DNA of 64,000 nt from Macrolepiota albuminosa (Eukaryota; Basidiomycota; Agaricomycetes; Agaricales; Agaricaceae). Position 1 is the stretch's first letter, and every line of letters begins with the position of its first letter. The stretch spans positions 434,001-498,000 of the forward strand of contig JAMWFC010000130.1 of assembly GCA_027475525.1 (NCBI GenBank), given 5' to 3'. Made by a program: the position numbers and the translations under genes. Positions 55,806-64,000 of the stretch are shown one piece after another. Below the pieces are notes generated by a model. That model ran no database searches. It saw only the letters and a program-made list of their open reading frames with translations, and had not been told where the DNA came from.

Positions 55806-57083
55806 TCGTAAAACTGGGCTCTGTGAATGATGAGCTTCTCGTTGAAGGGTAAAATTTATCATAGATACAGGGAACTGCCCGGATCAAGAGGATGGATATC
55901 TCAAATTCCATTATATCTTCACCCGTTCTCTCGTACTGTCCGACTCCTGAAAACATCCAAAATTCCATTCACTCCAACCCCAAAGGATGGAGTGTGGCAT
56001 GCTTATACGACCGTGGTACTGCATGTGACATGTTCAAGGTGAGGAGTTTTCCGTCGCAATCTGGTGAACATTTCTTCCCACGTCCTCCACCTTGCGAGAC
56101 GTCGTTCTGGATATCATTCGCCGGAAGCTCTTTCAATTCCATTCCCTAAGACTTTTTTGGTTCATCGAAGAGCTAGCAGAATCGTTTTCGCGAATATCCA
56201 GATATCCATGTTGAACGATACGAAGCTGCCCATGCAATATGCCGAAGTTGGCGCCTGGCCTCTCGTCAAAGCCTAAACTTCCGCCAAAGCGGAGTATCTA
56301 GACTTCTATCGACTGAAGGTTGAGTTTGATTTGTCTGTCGGCATTGCGAGGTACCGACTTATCTTCGAGACATGATCGATGGTCGTTATCCGAGTCCTGC
56401 CCTTGCAAACGAGGAAGCAGGTTACATTTAGGAGATGGAGAATCTGAGATTGAACCATGTGGCTGGTATTTTTGTTCATAGGACACTACTTCCTACCGAA
56501 CCTCTGCAAGCATACCGGGACACCCATCCTGGCGGGTTATATCACATGAGGGATAATGGAATACTCCAAAACCCTCTCCAGTTATACACGTCCGCAGGAC
56601 GTATGTAGTGGTGACATGATTAATATCGAGCTTTCCATGCCAATGAAAAACCCGCGGGAACAACTTGATGAACCATGGGTAGAATATGTCGAGAAAGATC
56701 CATCTCCTTGCTTCTCATGCTCACTGAAAGCCTGAGCTTCAAGCGATACTTCGCGTGATTATCATGAAGCTCATAACATGATGGACGTGGATTAACGGAA
56801 CTTTCCAATGAATTGACAAACCTTCAGGATGGGATGGGAAGTACACGTTTCTAAGCCAGAAAACGAAGGAGAGTTTCGCCGACTCTGAACTGCTTGTACT
56901 CACACATCAGGACCTTGAACCTTGGGAGAACTCAGCAAGAAGAAGACCTGATACTGGACCCCCCACACTGCCAGACGCATTTGAGCTTCGACTTCTTTGT
57001 AACCATAAAACAAGTTTTAGGAGAAAAATGACTAGAATGCAATGTTCATTATATATGATAGGTATGTGTAACACCTGCAATCA
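55806..57083. other. Right flank of Gypsy-A, no recognised gene
   Basis: Short open stretches on the plus strand (55827-56042 and 55892-56149) without recognised motifs, possibly a decayed host gene. The remainder to 57083 is non-coding and adjoins the 3' end of the P450 gene. Confidence 0.4.
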
Positions 57084-59309
57084 CTATGCTACACGCCTAA
57101 CCCTCATTGGAACATTTGCTCCGGTTTGACCTGCCACCTTAGGTCGAGGTAAGATTGAGCGATGTCTTTCAATTTTCGTCTCTGGACCGTCCAGCAATTC
57201 GAAAGTATAATTTCGTATGAGGACAGAGAGCGCGGCCTTCGTCATACGTTCATTCTCCGGATACAGAGAAACAGGAAATACGAACCTTGAATTCTGCTAA
57301 AGCAAAATGACGTCCCAGACATATTCGTGGCCCATCCGAGAAGGTGAGAATGTGACGATGTCCTTGCAGCTGTTTTGCTAGAACATCGGCATCTCTAAGC
57401 CACCGTTCTGGTTCAAATTCCTTAGCGTCTGGCCCCCAGAAGGCGATCGATCGGTTGATTGCACGGATCGGAGCGGTGACGATGGTACCCTTTCGTACAA
57501 CGATACTTGAAACCATTTCCCCCGTAACAGTCACAACTGGAGTAGACAACGGGATAATATCGTCCTCGGCTGCCTAGGTCAGCATTCAGCGCAGAGATAT
57601 ATCATAGGACCATCCAACCACGCACAACTCTGTTCGTGTCCGAAACAGGGGGATGCAGCCTCAGGACTTCGTGAGCGATAGAATCAAGGTACGGCAGTTC
57701 TGAAACGAGTTGATCCCAAGTAGGATCGGCCGTAGAAAAGCGAGACAGCTCCTCACGGAGTTTCTGCTGCTTCTCAGGCTTTCTTGCAAGTTCGATAAGG
57801 GCCCACTAACGATACTTATCAGTTCAGAGAAGGTGACTATTTATCCCTGGACTTTACCGTCAAACTAACTAAACTTCCAAGTGATGCAACAGAAAACGAT
57901 ATCAGGATGACAAATGCTTACTTGAGGTAGTTTCGTATCCTGCAAGCAATAGAGTATTCTAGTGAAAGGTGATGCAAAAGAAGTAAACGAGATGAAAAGA
58001 AGTTACAAACCATCTGCAAAGTTGTCAGATACCGACAAGCTGTCAAAAAAGTTCCCTTACTTGAGCTAAAACCTCTTCTTGCGACATTCGTAGTTGCGTA
58101 TCCGTGCTTTCTGCCTTGACTGCCCATTGTTAGGGAGCAATAAACTATCAACTTGCAATATCTACTTAATAATCCAATGATAGATCTCTCCTCCATCTTC
58201 TCCCCTAACAACCCTTCGTTTCGGGTCCTTTTCAATAGATCATCTGCAATCTGTTTCATTGCAGTATGCAGTTCTGACCACTGTTTGCTGTCGCTCGTAG
58301 GCAACTTGAGGAGAAGCGGTAAAATAGAACCAAGCAGGAAGACGAAGAGAGATAGGGTGCTCGACCCCGTATTCATTGTTTCAAACACACGGACGACAGA
58401 GGGCACCTTTCCATCTAGAGACCCAAAGTCATGGCCGAATCCTGCGATTCCTATTGAGTCAAGACTGCACAATTGTCTTTAAATTAATTCAAGGGAAATG
58501 TGATGATCACTCACGATACATGATTCATCCTTTGTTCATCTATTTCAGCATATCTTACATTGCAATCAGTGATTGTTTCTGCCTACCATTTCTGAACATC
58601 GATAATCGCTCCATTACCAGCGGAAGAATCTAATATTGCGTCCCACTTGTCCTTCAGCTATAAATAGGACGCGTACGATGATGACAAACCAACTGCGACC
58701 TTTTCGATGACTAACCTTGTAAGACGAATCGTAGAAAACCGAAGTCAGTTGACGAATGGCGGCGTTGCTAAATGCCGGAGAAAGAGCTTTGCGTTGCCTG
58801 ATACAATCCGTGACGATTAATCTAAGAAACAGTTCATGGCTACAAACCTGCGGTGACTCTCTCCCTCAGCCCACAATAATCCTCGTCCGAACTGAGTACT
58901 TTAGGTTTGAACGGCTTCCAAGGAAGAAAAACAGAGAATTTACAAGTCGTTCGATAAAAGACTTTGATAGTGATGTTTTAACGTAGCCGAAGGATTCTTT
59001 AGAATAGAAATGAGTGACAGCTTTAGGATCGACTATGACAACCCTCGTAAAGCCCACTGCGTCAGGAACACGAAACGCTGGACCATAGTTATTAATCCAT
59101 TGCTCAGTTAGAAGGGAAGCATCTTCCGACTCTCTCAAGATGCGAGAGAGACCAAACAAAAGACTTTGACTTGGGGGTCCTCGTAATGACGTCGTTTGAA
59201 CTCCTCCATGCTGCCTAAAGAGAAAATGCCTTAGCAACTTGACGACAAACCATATGTAGAGGCAGTATGCAACAACGTCAGCAATGTGAAGCTCGAGGAC
59301 AGACACCAT
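57084..59309 (-). CDS. Cytochrome P450 monooxygenase
   Basis: Starts at the ATG at 59309 with an N-terminal membrane anchor (VVAYCLYIWFVVKLL), then a Pro-poor hinge and RGPPSQSLLFGL. More than ten exons; clear joins include 58944/58891 (SFIERL to FGRGLLWAEGESHR). Helix C WAEGESHR, I-helix AGYETTS, K-helix ExxR as EVLRLHPP, PERW as FEPERWLRDA, and heme loop FSDGPRICLGRHFALAEF with the axial Cys are all present. Ends VAGQTGANVPMRVRRVA at 57084. Known: haem-thiolate monooxygenase of the ER membrane using NADPH-P450 reductase; substrate cannot be told. Overall length and motifs look intact. A 3-nt exon coding Met may precede NTLLLAGYETTS. Confidence 0.9.
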
Positions 59310-60634
59310 ATCGTGGGTTCAAGTTGTTGAATTCGAGAAGGGCGATGTATTTAATCAGAGAATCTGCGTTTCGTTCCCACGTTTGCAACCATAAATAAAC
59401 TACGAGATGTCGAGTCCATGCTGAAGCATCAGAACACTGGACAATTATTTGCGTTACTATTCCAACCAAAATGTGAAAAATGTTCATTTCGAGTAGGCCA
59501 AGATGAGAAAATGAATTTACAGAAAATAACGGAAAAATGGTCTTACGGGGCCACGGCGGCCGAAGACGTAATCTCGTCAGCAGTTTTCAAGTAATCTCCA
59601 ATTTCCTGTCAATTGTGGAAATCCAATTACGGTACATACATAGCTCTGCTGAGCTACGCAATGCCAGGGAGTCATTGATTCCTTGATTGGGAAATTAAAA
59701 GGATAGAGACTGACCGCGATCGAGACCGATTAGGTTGCCCGGTACCTCCAAAGACAATTGGACTTTGCAGTCTGAACAAAAGCCTTGTTTGTCAATTCCA
59801 GTGTGACACGAGAATGCATTTTCTATGATCTATTTTAACAGTGCCGCTTCTTTAATAGAGTCATCATTGGAGACACGAAACGCTCCAATGATGCGAAGAC
59901 TATGGAACGTTACATTTCAGCCGGTACGCGCAAAATGGGCATCGGACATAGAAACAGATATTGTGCAGAAGGTGGTGAAGCTGACAAATTCCTTGCGAAC
60001 AAATTGTTGCCCATTCAACAATCGATTCCTGGATCAGTGAGAACTAGTTTTCTGGCTGTTGGAGGAGCGATATTTTCGGAAATTCTCATGTTCGAATCCA
60101 CGGTGCTGTATTGATATCAGATGAGACTAACAGATATAGGATTCGCCGCGTCTCCTCGGGAGTAGATGACGACCATAAGATTCTACTGAACTCTGATGCT
60201 ATGTTATTGGCTTCTTCGTCAGAACGAATCGATAATACCTATCTCATAATATCATCCCGTCATGAGGTTAACAACCGGTAACTACGAGTGAAATGACTTC
60301 TGATGTGCCAGACGCACCACCTAAGAGTTGAATAGTTCACGTTCTGGCAGCGGCCATCTTTCAGTTCGCTAATAAAATACTCGCGTGCAACAACCGGTCA
60401 CGGCCGGGAAGATCAGCGAAGGAAAACGTATGATTGAAACCGTCAAGCGTCGCGCAGAGACTAAGTACACTGAAACATCAAGGCAGACGCTGAATTTGTT
60501 CGAAGTTGTCATAAGGGTTTAATAAGATGAGGCCTCGCAGTCGATCAAGAGACTACAAATTAATGACCGTGGGAACGCAACGTGGCCCATCAACTGTTTT
60601 CTCCAAATCCTTGTTTGAAGCTCAATTACGACGA
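59310..60634. other. Intergenic between two divergent genes
   Basis: Presumed shared promoter region of the P450 (minus) and DNAJC3-like (plus) genes. A plus ORF at 59825-60040 (71 aa) shows no recognised motif. Confidence 0.5.
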
Positions 60635-62501
60635 ATGCGCTGGCCAGCGCTGACCATTTTTCTATTCTTTGTGGCCCATAGCGCCTGTGGAGAGCCCGCA
60701 AGTGGCGGGCTTTATCCTCCAGGCCTTGCTCCTCTCATAAATCGCGCCAACAGCCTCTTGTCTCTCGGCCAATTCAACGAAGCAGCTCGAATATACTCTG
60801 AGGCAATCGAGCAATCTCCTGCCGACTATTTGCTCTACTACAAGCGTGCTACGGCATACTTCTCCTTGTCTCGACATCCTGCTGCACTCGAAGACTTTGA
60901 CAAAGTCCTGTCTTTGACGTCAGGGACGTTCGACAATGCCAATCTTATGAAAGCGCGGATACACACGCGAGAAGGTCACTTTGACCTCGCTAAGGAGTCG
61001 TTAGCACTGTATGTCAGGGCAAAAGGGGCGAATGACGAAACAACGGAGCTACAGGAGAGTATCAACGCGGGAATAGCAATGGAGGCGAAGATGGAGAGAG
61101 AACGCGAGACCCAGCTGTGGAACGCGTGCGTAGAAAGCGCCAGTGCCGCATTGCGCAGCGCAAGCCACTCAATTGACATTCGGTCCGTCCGCGCCGAATG
61201 CGCCCTCGCCGCCGGCGACGTTGATAGTGCCGTCGGCGATCTCACGTGCGTGATCTTTCTCTCTTCTTGTTCAAAATTAACATCTGCGCCACCAGTCGCT
61301 TGTCACACCTCCTCCCGCCCTCAACAACACTCCTCACGACTCTCTTCCGCCTTTCTTATTTCCTATTGTCACCATCTCCCGCTCCCCTTAACAATCTTAA
61401 ACAGTGTCTACACTACGACCCAGACTCAAAACCTTGTCTCGTGCTCCACCGTCTCTTAAAATCATTCGACCGCAACTTCGCCGAGCTCGAGGAGCTCCAA
61501 ACGAAGGAGGACCACCGTGGCATCATCGCCCTCCTTGCCGGCCCCGCGAAAGGGAAAAAAGGCGACTTCCTCAACAAGTTCGACGAGGCACTCAAGGAGC
61601 ACACCGACCGTGCGCAGATCCTTCCACCACAGCTCGCAGCACGACAGCATACGCCCGAGATCCCACTTCCAAACGCGTTCAAGACATCATCGCGCCGCCA
61701 GGAGCTCGTCCGGGCGCTGTGCAAGGCGTACACGCAGGTCGGTACCAGGAAGGAGATGATCGGAATATGGTGCGAGGAGCTCTTGGGGATGCACGGGTGC
61801 GAGGAGGATGTGGATGGATTAGTTGGGAGAGGGGAGGTGCTCCTGGGTAAACAGGAGTGGGAGGAGGCGGTTCAGGTTTTGTCGAAGGCATTCGAGAAGA
61901 GCGGACAGAGCAATCGCGATGTATGTCGACTTTGTGCTGGCATGCGCTTGCAAGCTCATAAATCGCGTTTCTTTAGATCCACTCGCGGCTGCAGCGCGCG
62001 CAGAAGCTGCTTAAGCAGAGCAAACAGAAGGATTATTACAAGGTCCTCGGCGTCTCGAGGGACGCGGATGACAGGACTATCAAGAAAGCTTTGTGCGTTT
62101 ACTGCTTCTTTGTTTGAAAACCATGCTAATCGTCTTCATCTAGCCGGATGGCAGCAAAGAAGGCTCACCCAGACAAGGGTGGTTCGGAAGCTAAGATGGC
62201 TGCCGTCAACGAGGCGTACGAGGTCCTCAGCAACGCCGGTAAGTATCCCTACCTCTTTACCCCTTCCATGTCCCGTCTTCAGTCCCACACTACTAACACC
62301 TACCTTCCTCTCACAGAGCTCCGCGCGCGCTTCGACAACGGCGAAGACCCGAACGATCCGATGACGCAACAGGGCGGGCACGCGTACCCCTTTGCCGCGG
62401 GCGGGCACCCCTTCGCGCAGTTCTTCCAGCAGGGCGGGTTCCCTGGTGCTGGTAGCCACGGCGGGCCGTTCCAGTTTCATTTTCAGCATGGGGGACGGTG
62501 A
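60635..62501 (+). CDS. DNAJC3/P58(IPK)-like ER co-chaperone: TPR plus J domain
   Basis: Exons 60635-61245, 61296-61920, 61977-62092, 62144-62238 and 62317-62501 (introns 50, 56, 51, 78 nt) give 543 residues. The start at 60635 was chosen because a signal peptide follows at once (MRWPALTIFLFFVAHSACG); an in-frame ATG at 60527 would bury it. TPR repeats (NRANSLLSLGQFNEAARIYS, YYKRATAYFSLSRHPAALED) fill most of the protein, with LKQCLHYDPDSKPC in the middle. The J domain is near the C-terminus (DYYKVLGVSRDAD, with the HPD motif in KKAHPDKGG), followed by a Gly/Phe-rich tail. Known: such proteins recruit BiP/Kar2 to unfolded proteins in the ER lumen and are induced by ER stress. No C-terminal retention signal is seen. 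Confidence 0.93.
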
Positions 62502-63297
62502 GCACTGGGTGGTAAGCAGAGTATTGGAAGTGTATGAGTATTCGCGAGCGAAGGGTAGAGAAGTTAGTTGGTATCAATATAATCGGACTAGTGACTTCTG
62601 CGATTACTTACGTTGGTGTGAGTGAGGGATTTATGGGTGCTCACTAAACTCGAGTCTTCCTATATTCTTAAGAAGAACGGGATTTGGATTTAAACCTCAC
62701 TTTCCACAAAAGTCGTCACGGCTGACATTAGCCGAATTGCCAAGTCCGTTAACGATTGGAATATCAGCGACTTGGATGCGTACAGTATTCGTATTGTGAC
62801 AGAGCTGCCCGAGGTGTTCTTTGGCCAACAACTTATGTAACTGAAGCTCTCTTATCCATTATGGCAGGATCCAACGTCCGGATCGCAATGGAAGTAGCCT
62901 CACGATCTCTCACCAATAGTCAACTTCGCTCTTCAGGGTCCTGGTGTTGCGCTTGCAAATGCCCGGATATGCTCCCTGAGCTCGGAGATGCTAGAGTGGA
63001 GTACGTGCACCATCATTTCCTCAATTCGCCTCCGCAACATGGACAACTCCACTTGACTAGCTTGACTAGTACGCTTGTAATAACTCTATCATCTACTGAG
63101 TGATAAGTAACCTGTTTTTCTACGAGACAAGTCATGTATAACTACCGGTCACGAGTCTCCTCAGATTTCGCCTGCACATCAAGCTAAAAGCACGCATTGC
63201 ACAGAGATTGCGAGATAAATTGCGTGTATACTTTACAGTGAGATTTAATATAGATACATAATTCCATGAAAGCGATGATAGCAAAACGAAAGCTACT
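62502..63297. other. Intergenic, no gene seen
   Basis: Convergent 3' regions of the co-chaperone and the transcription-factor gene. A plus ORF at 62756-63103 has no recognised domain and no splice context. Confidence 0.5.
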
Positions 63298-64000
63298 TTA
63301 CGGTGCAGAAAGCGGGGTGGAAGACACAAGAGAAGACTCCGAAGTAGTGTCCATAATACCACAGTCTTGCATGAACGACATCCAGCCGGAATCAATGTCA
63401 GAACCTCTCATGAGGCCGAGCTCAAATAACGCCTCGGTCTGGTCCGTTACCATGTTCATTGAACCATCGTAGCAAGTGGAGAGCGGCGGCGATCCATACC
63501 CAGCAAGGAAGGGATGTCCTTCCGGGTACGAGGGTGAGGTGGTATCTTTCGCGTGCACAGAGTGATCGGGTGGTATCCAGCAAGGAAGGGATGTCCTTCC
63601 GGGTACGAGGGTGAGGTGGTATCTTTCGCGTGCACAGAGTGATCGGGTGGTATCATTTGAGGAGTAGTAGAAGTCGATTGATCATAAATGGTAGGCAGTA
63701 CTGAGTTGGCGGTCGATAACATCTGGGGTGTTTGTGGCTGATGCTGACCAAACACTGGCTGGGGTGGTGCAGGGAGCCAATTGAACGAATTGTCAGGTTT
63801 CGGTAGACCGTTCGGGCCCGGTGACTGACCCCGCCATTCCTGCAAGTCTGGGAAACCGTGCAGACCTTGCACAAATTGACACATCGAGAGATGCGAGGGA
63901 CTGATAGCAGGAGACTCAGCGGGCTTGGACGCCATGTGTCCCATCAGATTCGAGAAGATGTCATTGGATTGCGAGGTCGGCGCGGGACAGACATCGTTCT
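63298..64000 (-). CDS. Fungal-specific transcription factor, C-terminal part
   Basis: Partial: the frame is open to the right edge (NDVCPAPTSQSNDIFSNL) and ends at 63298. It is Pro/Ser/Gln-rich (PAPPQPVFGQHQPQTPQ), with a conserved-looking tail FELGLMRGSDIDSGWMSFMQ, a pattern common at the C-terminus of basidiomycete Zn2Cys6/Fungal_trans regulators. The DNA-binding domain would lie beyond the window. A 77-bp tandem duplication (63500-63653) shifts the frame between HPFLAG and the tail; without one copy the reading frame is continuous. Confidence 0.65.
63500..63653. repeat. 77-bp tandem duplication (17)
   Basis: CCAGCAAGGAAGGG at about 63500 repeats 77 bp later; breaks the transcription-factor frame. 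Confidence 0.95.

Noticed and set aside
1..64000. CRISPR arrays, bacterial operons, replication origins
   Set aside because: No regular spacer arrays or prokaryotic gene organisation; all evidence is eukaryotic (spliceosomal introns, Pol III genes, fungal retroelements).

Overview
The window is nuclear DNA from a filamentous basidiomycete fungus, most likely an Agaricomycete. Its host genes are split by many 45-60 bp GT-AG introns. They include a recyclin/Sec10-type trafficking protein, a cytochrome P450 with basidiomycete-style motifs, a Kre9/Knh1-like secreted protein, a DNAJC3/P58-type ER co-chaperone and the C-terminus of a fungal transcription factor. Most of the rest is transposable elements, several nested in one another. 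Taxonomy is inferred from gene structure and transposon types only.

Layout. 1-2.7 kb: end of a recyclin-1/Sec10-like gene with a CaaX tail, an intron-containing tRNA-Gln(CUG), and an unrecognised gene. 3.6-22.0 kb: a giant (about 18.4 kb) DNA transposon of the KDZ (Kyakuja/Dileera/Zisupton) type. It has about 2-kb terminal inverted repeats, a KDZ transposase and three passenger genes, many tRNA-like modules, and two solo LTRs (each with a target duplication) inserted into it. 23.0-24.6 kb and 32.5-34.1 kb: two decayed Tc1/mariner elements with long TIRs. 24.7-31.8 kb: copies of a Gypsy LTR, one split by a 5.7-kb Copia element. 36.4-39.3 kb: a 5'-truncated Gypsy element on the minus strand. 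40.3-45.7 kb: three small host genes. 46.1-46.9 kb: 3' end of a LINE with an A39 tail. 47.2-55.8 kb: a young Ty3/Gypsy element with 952-bp LTRs, whose gag-pro and pol are joined by what looks like a textbook -1 frameshift site. 57.1-64.0 kb: P450, DNAJC3-like co-chaperone, transcription factor C-terminus.

Two patterns matter for reading the annotation. First, at least 17 tandem duplications with a period of exactly 77 bp lie in unrelated sequence and frameshift several genes. They look like untrimmed k-mer overlaps from assembly, not biology. Second, premature stops in the KDZ genes and the Copia ORF are nearly all TGA, some TAA and none TAG, in otherwise open frames. This fits C-to-T decay, often CGA to TGA, of methylated and silenced elements. 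The 47-56 kb Gypsy element is much younger: its LTRs differ at 4 of 952 positions.
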